Positions 18,216-27,857 of a DNA stretch of 64,000 nucleotides are shown here, piece by piece; the first letter of the stretch is position 1, and each line of letters starts with the position of its first letter. The notes below the pieces were generated by a model. The model was not told the origin of the DNA. It saw only the letters and a program-made list of their open reading frames with translations, and did not search any database. Origin of the DNA: JAUHXS01 sp965213575 (GTDB taxonomy: Bacteria; Bacteroidota; Bacteroidia; Chitinophagales; JAUHXS01); assembly GCA_965213575.1 (NCBI GenBank), contig CBDBZN010000019.1, positions 62,001-126,000 of the forward strand, read 5' to 3'. Both the position numbers and the translations under genes were made by a program.

Positions 18216-18908
18216 TTATTTATCCCCATCCGCTTGGAACCTAAATCCTAATCGTTTCCCTGTTTTAATAGCCATACTACCCGATTGTTCAATCTTTTGC
18301 CCAAAAGTTAATTCTTTAACTTCATCGTAAGGAGGTACTAAGAGGTCAAAGTTGATGCTATACAAAATAGCTGATTCGACAATTGACTTTATAGCTTCTC
18401 GGTTAATGATATTTTTTTCCAGATCATTATATAAAAATCCCAGCTGCCGTTTTCCTTCTACAAAGTAATGTTGCTCTTTATTGATAAAAATTCTTCCTAC
18501 CAGATAACCCAAATCCTGTACTCGATTATATTTAAAAGAATCTGCTAAGAAATTATATATCTGTATCATGCCACAATACGACCTTGTTGAATCTTCCTGC
18601 ACATACGAAGTTTTGAAAATATAATTGTCATCCTGAAAATTAAATACATTTGTGTGCATATTAAACACTAAAATATCGCCTGAAAACTTTAATCTAGCTT
18701 CAAAAGCACTAGAATCTTCATATTTAATTTCGACGTTTGAATCAAATTCATGCATTTCTTGTTTGAGCTCCAGTTCAATTTCCGACAATACCTCTTTAAG
18801 TTGTTGAAATACCTCTAAAGTGATTCGATAGATCTTCTGTTTGTTAGATGCCTTATCTTTAAGTGCATCTATGATCATTTTTTTAGCATTTGTTTCTTTA
18901 TGCTCCAT
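18216..18908 (-). CDS. conserved hypothetical protein
   Basis: Not recognised as a named family. It is 230 aa, without signal peptide or membrane segment. The N-terminal 80 residues are charged and helical (LEVFQQLKEVLSEIELELKQEM), then a beta-rich part (FSGDILVFNMHTNVFNF) and a conserved-looking VQDLGYLVGRIFINKEQHYFVEGKRQLGFL. It follows proS by 8 bases on the same strand and is probably co-transcribed with it, though nothing ties it to translation. Probably cytoplasmic. Confidence 0.75.
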   Translation of the reverse strand: MEHKETNAKKMIIDALKDKASNKQKIYRITLEVFQQLKEVLSEIELELKQEMHEFDSNVEIKYEDSSAFEARLKFSGDILVFNMHTNVFNFQDDNYIFKTSYVQEDSTRSYCGMIQIYNFLADSFKYNRVQDLGYLVGRIFINKEQHYFVEGKRQLGFLYNDLEKNIINREAIKSIVESAILYSINFDLLVPPYDEVKELTFGQKIEQSGSMAIKTGKRLGFRFQADGDK

Positions 18909-18916
18909 ATAAATTA

Positions 18917-20392
18917 TTAATATGCTTTAGCAAAAATGACTCTTCCTTTTGATGGTTTTCCGGAATAGACACATTGGCCTTCTTCGTCATTTTGTTCTAA
19001 CGGAATACAGCGGATAGTGGCTTTTGTTTCTTGCTTAATAGCATCTTCCGTTTCTGAAGTGCCATCCCAATGAGCTTCTATAAAACCCCCTTTCGTTTCT
19101 AAAATATCTTTAAATTCTTCATAAGTATCGACCTTATGAGTATTATCTTCTCTAAATTTTAATGCTTTATCATAAATAGATTGCTGTATATCTTCCAATA
19201 ATTTTTTTACTGTATTTATGATACCGCTTATTTGCTCATTATTTTTTGTTTTAAGGTCTCTTCTTGCCACTTCAATCGTTCCTTGTTCTAAATCTCTTGG
19301 GCCAATCGCCAACCTTACAGGAACCCCTTGCAATTCATATTCTGCAAATTTCCATCCAGGCTTTTTGTGAGCACTATCATCAAACTTTACGCTTACACCT
19401 TCTTTTTTAAAAGCTGCCAATATAGGAATAATAGCTTCTCTAATCTGTTTTAACTGTTCTTCTCCTTTGAAGATAGGTACAATTACTACTTGTAAAGGAG
19501 CTATTTTAGGAGGCAAAATCAATCCGTCATCATCAGAGTGAGCCATAATCAGTGCGCCAATTAGCCTCGTGGATACTCCCCAAGAAGATGCCCACACATA
19601 ATCTAACTCGCCCTGTTCGTTACTAAATTTCACATCAAAAGCTTTAGCGAAATTTTGGCCTAGAAAGTGGGAAGTTCCGGCTTGTAATGCTTTCCCATCT
19701 TGCATTAATGCTTCGATGCAATAAGTATCTATTGCCCCTGCAAAACGTTCACTTTCAGTTTTAACGCCTTTTAAAACTGGCATAGCCATATAATTTTCTG
19801 CAAAATTGGCATACACTTCTAACATTTTATTAGCCTCTTCCTGCGCTTCTTTCTTAGTCGCATGGGCAGTATGCCCTTCCTGCCATAGAAATTCTGCTGT
19901 TCTTAAAAACAGACGCGTCCGCATCTCCCATCTTACTACATTTGCCCATTGATTAACCAATATCGGTAAATCCCGGTATGATTGTATCCAATTTTTATAT
20001 GTATTCCAAATAATTGTTTCTGAAGTCGGACGAACAATGAGTTCTTCTTCTAATTTTGCATCTGGATCTACAATAATACTCTTCCCATCTTCGCTATTTT
20101 TAAGTCGATAATGTGTTACGACTGCGCATTCTTTTGCAAAGCCTTCTACGTGGGCAGCCTCTTTGCTTAAAAAGCTTTTAGGTATAAATAAGGGAAAATA
20201 AGCATTTACATGTCCTGTTTCTTTGAACATATTGTCTAGTATTCGCTGCATATTCTCCCAAATAGCATATCCTGTAGGTTTTATAACCATACACCCCCTC
20301 ACTGCTGAGTGATCTGCTAAGCCTGCTTTAATCACTATATCATTGTACCACTGCGAATAATCAATCTCTTTGCTAGCAATGCCTTTCGCCAT
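18917..20392 (-). CDS. proS: prolyl-tRNA synthetase (short, eukaryote/archaea-like type)
   Basis: Class II aminoacyl-tRNA synthetase charging tRNA-Pro. The core starts MAKGIASKEIDYSQWYND, followed by RGCMVIKPTGYAIWENMQ, motif 2 around VVRWEMRTRLFLRTAEFLWQ (core RWEMRTR), and motif 3 with WGVSTRLIGALIMAHSDDDG. A C-terminal anticodon and ProS_C domain ends in the conserved terminal Tyr. There is no editing insertion, as expected of this type. An in-frame ATG at 20455 would add 21 residues not seen in the family, so I chose 20392; this also leaves room for promoters in the divergent gap. Confidence 0.93.
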   Translation of the reverse strand: MAKGIASKEIDYSQWYNDIVIKAGLADHSAVRGCMVIKPTGYAIWENMQRILDNMFKETGHVNAYFPLFIPKSFLSKEAAHVEGFAKECAVVTHYRLKNSEDGKSIIVDPDAKLEEELIVRPTSETIIWNTYKNWIQSYRDLPILVNQWANVVRWEMRTRLFLRTAEFLWQEGHTAHATKKEAQEEANKMLEVYANFAENYMAMPVLKGVKTESERFAGAIDTYCIEALMQDGKALQAGTSHFLGQNFAKAFDVKFSNEQGELDYVWASSWGVSTRLIGALIMAHSDDDGLILPPKIAPLQVVIVPIFKGEEQLKQIREAIIPILAAFKKEGVSVKFDDSAHKKPGWKFAEYELQGVPVRLAIGPRDLEQGTIEVARRDLKTKNNEQISGIINTVKKLLEDIQQSIYDKALKFREDNTHKVDTYEEFKDILETKGGFIEAHWDGTSETEDAIKQETKATIRCIPLEQNDEEGQCVYSGKPSKGRVIFAKAY

Positions 20393-20476
20393 ATTTTTTG
20401 TAATTTTATTAAGCCTGTTGGCATGGTATTTGAACCATTTGGTAAATATAGGCATTAAACACTAAAATATAGAGTT

Positions 20477-21769
20477 ATGAAACATCCTGCTAAAATCAAA
20501 TTTTCAAGTATGACAAAGTTACTTAAGCTATCTATGCTAGTGGTGATAGTACTTTCAGGAAATATCATATATGCTCAAGATGATATGTATTATTCACCTG
20601 TAGGCAACGATCGTTCATACAATTCTTATTCCGATGATGATAATTATCATTATGTAGGTGATGAAGAAAGATTACAAAATAAATACGATGAAGGGTACTC
20701 TTCTGAAGATGAAGAAGGGAACACTTATATAACTAATAATAATTATTATGATAATGATGACTACTATTATGCCAGAAGGTTAAGGCGTTTTCACAACCCT
20801 TATTACGGGTTTGGCTACTATAGCAACTGCTATGTAAATGATTATTGGTACGCTCCTAATTGGAGTTTTGGCATAGGCTTTGGTTCTGCATGGGGTGGCT
20901 ATGGTTACGGCTTTGGATATAACTATGGTTGGAATAACTTTTGTTCTCCATATGCTTATTATTCTCCTTCATGGAATTTCGGATATTACGGATTAAATTA
21001 TTATAATGGCTGGCATCCTTACGGAGGATGGGGGTATGCCTACAATCGTCCTTATTACTGGAATAATTATAATTTTGCCCATTATGATGGATATAATGGA
21101 AGAAATAACAACTCCTATTATGGCCATAGGTCATCAGGTAGTAGCAAGAGCTATCCATCCGGAAATAATAGATCAAGCAACTATGGAAATAAAACTGACG
21201 AAAAGTCATACAAAAACGATCAATATTCCAACTATAAATCTGACAAAACTTACGACGGGTATCGCAGTCAACCTCTAGGAACGCAAAAAGTTGAAAGTAA
21301 TCCGTCAAGCAATTCAAATCAATCTGTTTCTCCGAGAAGTAATAATGGAGATTACTATTCTGGGTCTCAGAATGTAAATAATAATGCTAGGCCAATGAAT
21401 CAACCTGTCAGAAGTAACACTGGCAATAATATTTCCTCTACTCCTCAATCTAACAGGACGTATTCTAGCCCTATGCAAAACACTAAACCGCAACGATCAA
21501 CTGATAGCTATTCTCCTACTAGAACTACTCCCAACAGGAGCAATATTCCATCTCGAAACACAACTCCTGAAAGAATCAGAACTCCTAAGGCTAGTCCTGC
21601 TCATACTCCACAACGTTCTAGAAGCAATATAGACAGGAGCCCTGCAAGAACCAATCGTGGAAATATAAACAGAGGTTCGATTAGCCCTTCACGAAGTATG
21701 AATAGTGGTAGTTCCTCTACTCCGATCAGATCCGGTGGAGGTGGTAGCATCAGAAGAGGCGGGAACTAA
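20477..21769 (+). CDS. secreted low-complexity Tyr/Asn/Gly-rich protein with basic Ser/Arg/Pro tail
   Basis: No known family recognised. An N-terminal leader (LLKLSMLVVIVLSGNIIYAQ) is followed by an acidic Tyr/Asp stretch at residues 35-100. Residues 105-220 are rich in Tyr, Gly, Asn and Trp (WGGYGYGFGYNYGWNN), and the last 200 are basic, with Ser, Thr, Pro, Arg and Asn (SRNTTPERIRTPKASP). Only about 20 Lys and hardly any Cys occur in 430 residues. It is likely disordered and exported, perhaps to the periplasm or surface. Its translation may start at M1 or at the Met at residue 12, which is nearer the leader. Confidence 0.75.
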   Translation: MKHPAKIKFSSMTKLLKLSMLVVIVLSGNIIYAQDDMYYSPVGNDRSYNSYSDDDNYHYVGDEERLQNKYDEGYSSEDEEGNTYITNNNYYDNDDYYYARRLRRFHNPYYGFGYYSNCYVNDYWYAPNWSFGIGFGSAWGGYGYGFGYNYGWNNFCSPYAYYSPSWNFGYYGLNYYNGWHPYGGWGYAYNRPYYWNNYNFAHYDGYNGRNNNSYYGHRSSGSSKSYPSGNNRSSNYGNKTDEKSYKNDQYSNYKSDKTYDGYRSQPLGTQKVESNPSSNSNQSVSPRSNNGDYYSGSQNVNNNARPMNQPVRSNTGNNISSTPQSNRTYSSPMQNTKPQRSTDSYSPTRTTPNRSNIPSRNTTPERIRTPKASPAHTPQRSRSNIDRSPARTNRGNINRGSISPSRSMNSGSSSTPIRSGGGGSIRRGGN

Positions 21770-21841
21770 TTCATTGCAGATTACAAATTTAAGATTACAG
21801 AATTAAAAAATTCTAAAATCTAAAATTGTAAATTTAGGAAC

Positions 21842-23359
21842 ATGTTTACATCTAGAATTTATATTATTATAGTGCAATATGCGTTTATTAGTATCTCGAG
21901 CCTTTTCGCTCAAAATGAAACGGATGCACTTCGTTATAGTCAACTTTTTTATGGTGGTACAGCAAGAGGCACTGCTATAGGAGGAGCAACAACTGCTCTT
22001 GGAGCAGATTTTTCTGCTATAAGCATAAATCCTGCAAGTTTAGGTTTTAATAGAAATTCGACTTTTATTTTTACTCCGGCAATTGTAGAAAATAACGCTT
22101 CATCTTCTTATATCAATACTAATTTTACTGCTGAAAAGTATAACTTCAATATTAGTTCTTGGGGTGCAATTCTTTCTTATACTCAGGAGGGCAGGCCTTG
22201 GCGGTCTGTAAGCTTAGGATTAGGGAGTAATCGGTTAAACAATTATAATAAGAGTACGTATTATTCTGCCTTTAATAATGAAAATTCTTTTCTTGATAGC
22301 TATTTAGAGACCGTGAACGCAAATGGAGGCACTGCTCCGGAAGACATGTCTTTCATAGAGCCTTTTGGTACAAGTTTAGCATGGGAAACCTTTTTAATTA
22401 ACCCGGTTGACCCGACTTTAAGCGGAGAAGAACCTCAGGAATATAATAGTGTTATTCCTAATGGAGGTATTACCCAAACCAGGTCAATGATCAGCAGAGG
22501 AGCTATGGATGATTATTTTATAGCCGTAGGAGCTAACTATTATGATAAACTATATATGGGAGCCAGTTTTAATTTTCCGGTACTTCGATACCGTGAAGAG
22601 TCTTCCTATACAGAATCAGATAATGAGGAAACTATTAATGGGTTTGATCAGTATACTTATACACAAACCTTAAACACCAATGGAAGAGGCGCTGCTTTTA
22701 AAGTAGGATTGATTTACAAAGTAGAGGAATGGTTAAGGATTGGCGGATCAATCCACACTCCAACCTATTTTAATATGAATGAACGATATTCGAGTGACGT
22801 TGTTTCCATATTGGAAGATAGTACAGGTACTACTCAATACAATGCTCAATCTCCAGATGGAATTTTTAATTATTCACTCCTCACACCATGGCGTGTTAAC
22901 ACAGGTATATCAATAGTTTTACAAGAATTAGGATTTTTAACTTTTGATTATGAATATGTAGACTATAGAGCACCTAGATATAATTTTAATGCTACTGATG
23001 CCGAAACTCAGCAAATTGAAGTAGATATAAACCAGACTATTGACGAAGTATATACTGCTGCGCATAATTTTAGAATAGGTGCAGAAGCTAAGGCTGAAAA
23101 GTTTCGTTTTAGAGGGGGTTACGCTTTTTATGGAAATTCTTTTAGTAAGGAGATTAATTTTAACAACAGCAAAAATGTATTTTCTACCGGAGTTGGGTAT
23201 GTAGGAGAATCAGTTTTTATTGATTTAACCTACTCCAGGGCTTATTCAAAATCATTTTTCCAGATGTATACCTTAAATTATCCCAATGAAATAAATTATG
23301 GGGCTAATCAGAAAACTACAGGCAATAACTTTTTATTAACCTTTGGGATAAATTTTTAA
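21842..23359 (+). CDS. OmpP1/FadL/TodX-family outer-membrane channel
   Basis: Probable 14-strand outer-membrane channel for hydrophobic compounds; the substrate is unknown. A signal peptide (IIVQYAFISISSLFAQ) is followed by the family N-terminal hatch pattern, YGGTARGTAIGGATTALGAD and then FSAISINPASLGF, where NPA is the conserved FadL motif. Beta strands continue to a C-terminal NNFLLTFGINF ending in Phe, as barrel proteins do. At 505 aa the size is normal. The gene 44 bases downstream on the same strand encodes a small lipoprotein and may be co-transcribed. Confidence 0.85.
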   Translation: MFTSRIYIIIVQYAFISISSLFAQNETDALRYSQLFYGGTARGTAIGGATTALGADFSAISINPASLGFNRNSTFIFTPAIVENNASSSYINTNFTAEKYNFNISSWGAILSYTQEGRPWRSVSLGLGSNRLNNYNKSTYYSAFNNENSFLDSYLETVNANGGTAPEDMSFIEPFGTSLAWETFLINPVDPTLSGEEPQEYNSVIPNGGITQTRSMISRGAMDDYFIAVGANYYDKLYMGASFNFPVLRYREESSYTESDNEETINGFDQYTYTQTLNTNGRGAAFKVGLIYKVEEWLRIGGSIHTPTYFNMNERYSSDVVSILEDSTGTTQYNAQSPDGIFNYSLLTPWRVNTGISIVLQELGFLTFDYEYVDYRAPRYNFNATDAETQQIEVDINQTIDEVYTAAHNFRIGAEAKAEKFRFRGGYAFYGNSFSKEINFNNSKNVFSTGVGYVGESVFIDLTYSRAYSKSFFQMYTLNYPNEINYGANQKTTGNNFLLTFGINF

Positions 23360-23402
23360 TCATTTACCTTCACATTCTAAACACACAATAACAATAATTG
23401 AT

Positions 23403-23942
23403 ATGAAAAAATATCACTGGCTATATATTATAGCAACTATTTTAACAATTACTTCTTGCTCTAAAAAAATCCCTTTTACCAGTTCTGTTAGGAATAAATT
23501 GGAACGTATTGGTGTGGATATAAAAGACTTACAATACTACAACTCAAACGAAATTATTTTACGGCGACAAATTGACTCATCTAAAGTAAAAATTGCTTCC
23601 GGTGTAGTAAAATATGAAAATGGGAAATATATTGAAGAGATCATCTTTAAGAAAAATACACCGGGAATTTGTGATGCTATAAAAGATGATAAACGTATTA
23701 GCGTGAGTTTTGAAAACGGCGTAGATAACAATCTAACTTTCGGTGATATGAACGCTAGTATGGGTAAATATTATGTACTAGGCTCAAAAGAGTGGAAGAA
23801 TTATAAAAGTGAAACTATTTATAACGGTGTTAAATACGACATTCATACTCCTTATGGCGTGCCATATTTAACTATAAAAAATCAAAAAGTTTTAAAAGAG
23901 GATAAGGATAGTAGAGTGGCTAAGGGAAGGAAGATTGAGTGA
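23403..23942 (+). CDS. hypothetical lipoprotein
   Basis: Not recognised. A lipoprotein leader (WLYIIATILTITSC) is followed by SKKIPFTSSVRNKLERIGVDIKDLQYYNSNEI, a pattern I associate with small Bacteroidota lipoproteins of unknown role. The mature part is beta-rich, about 160 residues, and ends basic (KEDKDSRVAKGRKIE). The 3' end overlaps the convergent gene at 23920 by 23 bases. The overlap is on opposite strands, so both ends may be real. Confidence 0.7.
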   Translation: MKKYHWLYIIATILTITSCSKKIPFTSSVRNKLERIGVDIKDLQYYNSNEIILRRQIDSSKVKIASGVVKYENGKYIEEIIFKKNTPGICDAIKDDKRISVSFENGVDNNLTFGDMNASMGKYYVLGSKEWKNYKSETIYNGVKYDIHTPYGVPYLTIKNQKVLKEDKDSRVAKGRKIE

Positions 23943-25412
23943 TGATTTTTTCTTTTAAAATCTTATTAAACCACAATCGGTAATCAATATATTTAAAATC
24001 CTGGATTGAACCAGGTTGTTTTAATTCTAATTCATAAAAATTAAGCAACTTTTCAAAAACTTCAAGAGGAATATCAGCCTTAGAACTATATTGATCAATA
24101 TTTTTATAGAATTTAAGTAATTCTTTTTCGAAATTTAAAAACTTTCTTTTTTTAAGTATGTACATATAGGCAGAAGCTGATATGGAGGTAAGCCTTCTAA
24201 ATTCTCCTTTTTCAAAACATACCAACATCTCGACAAATCGGGCATTGATGTTTATATCCTGACGACTATAATCAACAATATTATAAAAGCTGTTTATATA
24301 TGAAGTTGCACTACTGGACTCCCCAATCATAACCCGAGCAAATGATAACATCATATATGCATGGGCTTTCAAAAAGTTATTCTTATTTATAAGTATTTCC
24401 TTTTCTACATCAACAATATTTTCAAGAATAATATTAATGTTGTTTGATGAGAATGACCATGTTAATTAAGAAGTGAAATTTTCAACCTATTAGAAGCATT
24501 TAAAAGATTGTTTATTGATAGTTCTTTTTCATACTCAACTAACAACTTCTTCATTTGGTCACCATCATATATTTCTTCGCAAGCCTTGATAAATAAAAGC
24601 AACACTAGCATATAGATTTTCTTATCAACTTGCTTGTATTTTAAAGCTAACTGATATGCTTCTTTAATATATTCGCAAGATCTTTTGAAGCCTCCAAAAT
24701 TTCTTTCATGATGTGCAAGTATGATCTTTTTGAAAATGATAGCGGTATCTGAAAGTAAAAGTGAATCGGAAGAACTAACCAATTTATGATTAATTATACT
24801 ATAAACTTCAGTAGTATTTTCAGTCCAATTAGGATTTCTAAAAATGCTTATTTGTTTTAAAAATAAATATCTCAATTCTTGCATAATATTGGTTCTCTCT
24901 TGAGAAAGAACAAACGATTGAAATATTTTCTCATTTTCTATTTGATTGAATAATTCATCTATTCTAGTAATAACTTTACTTTGCTCAGCATAAATTAAGG
25001 GAAGCAAGTGCTGAGTATTTTTCTTTAAAGCTAATGCTTCTGCTTTTTTTAATATTTTATATGATAATCGAAAATGATTTTTCTGATATAAGATTTCTGC
25101 ATCCTGCATTAACTTATAAATATCAGATTCTACAAGCAAATTATTATTAATATATCTCAACGTACGCATCAGAACCTTATATAAATTATGCTGTAAAACA
25201 TTGGTGCTATATACTTTAAGCTTTTTAGTTTTTTGCTTTAGTTCATCTTTACTATAGACTTTTTGGCTATTATAGATATTAAAAAGAGCTAAGTAATTAG
25301 CTGCTTGCTTTCGACCATCTAAATTGCAATGAGCCTTAAAGATTTTCTTTTCTGTACCGGTAAGACTGTGAACTAAGTTGTATAAATCTAAACTTGATAA
25401 TTGGGTGGACAT
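23920..25412 (-). pseudogene. helical repeat-like protein of unknown function with one frameshift
   Basis: Read as two frames, 25412-24462 (316 aa) and about 24460-23920. One missing base near 24464 (AATTAAC in place of AATTTAAC on the coding strand) joins them without a gap as SLLNLTWSFSSNNINIILEN and gives exactly 498 codons. The product is all-helical with many Leu, Lys and Tyr, in the style of TPR/solenoid proteins; no signal peptide or membrane segment. I know no function. The second half carries MKAHAYMMLSFARVMIGE. Either sequencing error or a truncated gene. Confidence 0.65.
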
Positions 25413-25560
25413 ATAAATAGCGTAAATAAAATATAATTATATACCAATATACTAAATAACAATCAATTATATCAAATATTATACATGAATTAATAAAACA
25501 TAAGACGATAATTCTTATTGCAAAACATGATTTCCTCATCTATATTTATAGGGTTTTCCT

Positions 25561-26379
25561 ATGAAAAAAAATACTATGAAAAAAATCTTTACTACTCTTT
25601 TACTAGGATTTTGCACAATTTCTTTGCTTGGTCAAGGCTTTTTGGGAAATGATACTGCAATATGTGAAGGGACATGTGTTACTTTATCCGCTCCTCCTGC
25701 ACATTCTTATGAATGGTCAACTGGGGAAACCACTAAGAGCATTGAGTATTGCCTAATATCTAAAGCTGATACAGTATATTGCACATATGTTGAAGATCCA
25801 AATTCAGAGATATCTGACCCCAAAAGTGATACCATTATAATATCACAAAAAGAAACTATGTATATACCTGGTGAAATTATACAGAATGACACAACTTTAT
25901 GTGACACACAAAACTGTATCACATTATCTGGATTTGCAGAACGCAACACTTACTTTTGGGTTTCAACAGGATTATCGGATAACCCGACCACAAGTTCAAT
26001 AATGCCATGCCCTACCGATACTACAACATATTATTTATATACTACAACGGATACTTCATGTTATAGTGACTCAGTTACGATTTCATATACTGACTCGTGC
26101 CTTACTGATACCACTCCTACTTATATAGACTTGCTAAACTCTTCCTATATAAATATTTACCCACTACCTGCGAACGGTCAAATAAATGTTCAGACGAATA
26201 TAGAGGACAATGTCTTAATTTCAATTATAAATAGCAATGGTCAATTAATAATCGAACTAATAATTTCTAAGCATTATATGATAGATTCACATGACTGGAA
26301 AAACGGATTGTATCTTTACATAATTAGGAATTCAGTAGGTAATGTAACTAACCAAGGGAAGATAATTATTCAACATTGA
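25561..26379 (+). CDS. secreted protein with T9SS type A sorting domain
   Basis: Exported protein of 272 aa. After the signal peptide (TTLLLGFCTISLLGQG), two Cys-containing adhesin-like modules follow (NDTAICEGTCVTLSAPPAHSY and NDTTLCDTQNCITLSG), with the YEWSTGET pattern common in Bacteroidota adhesins. The last 70 residues (INIYPLPANGQINVQTN onward) are a type A C-terminal domain directing secretion through the type IX system. Two further T9SS cargo genes follow on the same strand at gaps of 40 and 28 bases, so one operon is likely. Confidence 0.8.
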   Translation: MKKNTMKKIFTTLLLGFCTISLLGQGFLGNDTAICEGTCVTLSAPPAHSYEWSTGETTKSIEYCLISKADTVYCTYVEDPNSEISDPKSDTIIISQKETMYIPGEIIQNDTTLCDTQNCITLSGFAERNTYFWVSTGLSDNPTTSSIMPCPTDTTTYYLYTTTDTSCYSDSVTISYTDSCLTDTTPTYIDLLNSSYINIYPLPANGQINVQTNIEDNVLISIINSNGQLIIELIISKHYMIDSHDWKNGLYLYIIRNSVGNVTNQGKIIIQH

Positions 26380-26419
26380 TGAAGGCATCAAACCATATTC
26401 ATAAGTAACATTTAAAATC

Positions 26420-27829
26420 ATGTCTAAGTATTTACTTATCAGCATAAACCTAAGTATACATCTAATAAGCTCCACTACATTATATGCTCAACAATTTAAA
26501 AACTCGGGATTAGAGGGAGAAATTACAGGTCTTTCATCTTTGCCTCCCGGATGGTCTAATGTTGCTTATACTGATGCAGCTTGTAGAGCTAGCACAGTTC
26601 CAGCAGCAACACCTGATTTAACCAGCCCTACACAACCGGATCCATCAAAAGGTATAATTGGCAACTCTTTCTCAGGCAAAACGTTCATAAGCGGTTTATA
26701 TGGATCAGTTTTTGGCGGTAATATTTTTCATGAAGGAATACTACAAGAGGTATCCGGATTTATAATTGGATGTCCTTATGAAATAAATTTTTATCAAGCT
26801 GTTGTCAAACAAGGGCAAACCAACCAGCCTTTTTCTCATGCTTATGATACTTCAGGCTCATGGGCCGTTTATTTAAATAACAGCTTAATTTACGTAAGTA
26901 ATCCTACTGTAAGCCATCAAGCCTCTAACAGCACTTCATTCAACTGGGAACAACGATCAATAAGTTTTATAGCAGATACGAATTCTTATATTATAAAATT
27001 TTTGCCGGAAGATGACGATGCAATGCTTAGTTTTGGAACCAGCAGATCCGGAGCCTTGAGAATGGGCATAGATAGTATATATATTATTGCTCCAAATTTA
27101 CCAGATTCACTAACGTTAGGCAGCGATACTACCGTTTGCCCCAATGATAGTCTGCTATTAGATGTCAGCCAACCTAATGTTTCTTATATCTGGCAAGATA
27201 GCTCCACCCAAGGTACTTTTTTAATAACTGAATCCGGTACTTACTTTGTAACTATTGAAGGAAGCCAATGTGGCCGTTTTTCAGATACTATTAAAATTAG
27301 CTATTGGCAAGATACTGTTGGGAAATTATTGCCTGAGGATACCCTACTATGTGAAGGAGATACTATTTCTTTAGATATTTCTCAACCTTTTTATAATTCA
27401 TATGAATGGCAAGATTTATCAACCAATAGCAATTATCAAATTACCAAACCGGGTACTTATTCTGTAGCTGTAGTAAGTGCTTGTGGGGATGCAGGCATGG
27501 ATACATTACATGTTGCAGGCTGCCCGGATGACAGCGAACAGATATGTACAATGTTTATCCCTAACTCATTTTCACCAAATGGAGATTCAAAGAATGATGA
27601 GTTTTCTCCAATCTCAAACTGCACTCCTTCTTCTTATGCTATGAAAATATACAATCGATTAGGAGCAGAAATTTTTAGTACCATAGATTTTGATGAAGCT
27701 TGGTCGATTACTAGCTCTTTATCTAAAGCTTATGGTAATGATGCATATATTTACAGTATAAGCTATATTTTTCCCACTAAGGAGAAAAATATTGAGCATA
27801 AAACCGGTATGGTTACTTTACTTCGGTAA
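26420..27829 (+). CDS. secreted protein with gliding-motility-associated (T9SS type B) C-terminal domain
   Basis: Surface or secreted protein of 469 aa. The signal peptide (INLSIHLISSTTLYAQ) precedes a lectin-like beta-sandwich of about 200 residues (PPGWSNVAYTDAACRAS...). Two short repeated modules follow, LTLGSDTTVCPNDSLLLDVS and LLPEDTLLCEGDTISLDIS, each with YIWQD/YEWQD. The final 85 residues (FIPNSFSPNGDSKNDEF, then MKIYNRLGAEIF) are the type B sorting domain found in many SprB-like adhesins. The ligand is unknown. It is in the middle of the cargo run. Confidence 0.85.
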   Translation: MSKYLLISINLSIHLISSTTLYAQQFKNSGLEGEITGLSSLPPGWSNVAYTDAACRASTVPAATPDLTSPTQPDPSKGIIGNSFSGKTFISGLYGSVFGGNIFHEGILQEVSGFIIGCPYEINFYQAVVKQGQTNQPFSHAYDTSGSWAVYLNNSLIYVSNPTVSHQASNSTSFNWEQRSISFIADTNSYIIKFLPEDDDAMLSFGTSRSGALRMGIDSIYIIAPNLPDSLTLGSDTTVCPNDSLLLDVSQPNVSYIWQDSSTQGTFLITESGTYFVTIEGSQCGRFSDTIKISYWQDTVGKLLPEDTLLCEGDTISLDISQPFYNSYEWQDLSTNSNYQITKPGTYSVAVVSACGDAGMDTLHVAGCPDDSEQICTMFIPNSFSPNGDSKNDEFSPISNCTPSSYAMKIYNRLGAEIFSTIDFDEAWSITSSLSKAYGNDAYIYSISYIFPTKEKNIEHKTGMVTLLR

Positions 27830-27857
27830 TAACATAAGACTTTAAACGCCTAATTAA

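Noticed and set aside
20856..21317. 153-codon minus-strand frame inside the low-complexity gene
   Set aside because: It is a by-product of the repetitive composition of the plus-strand gene, with no start context or family features.
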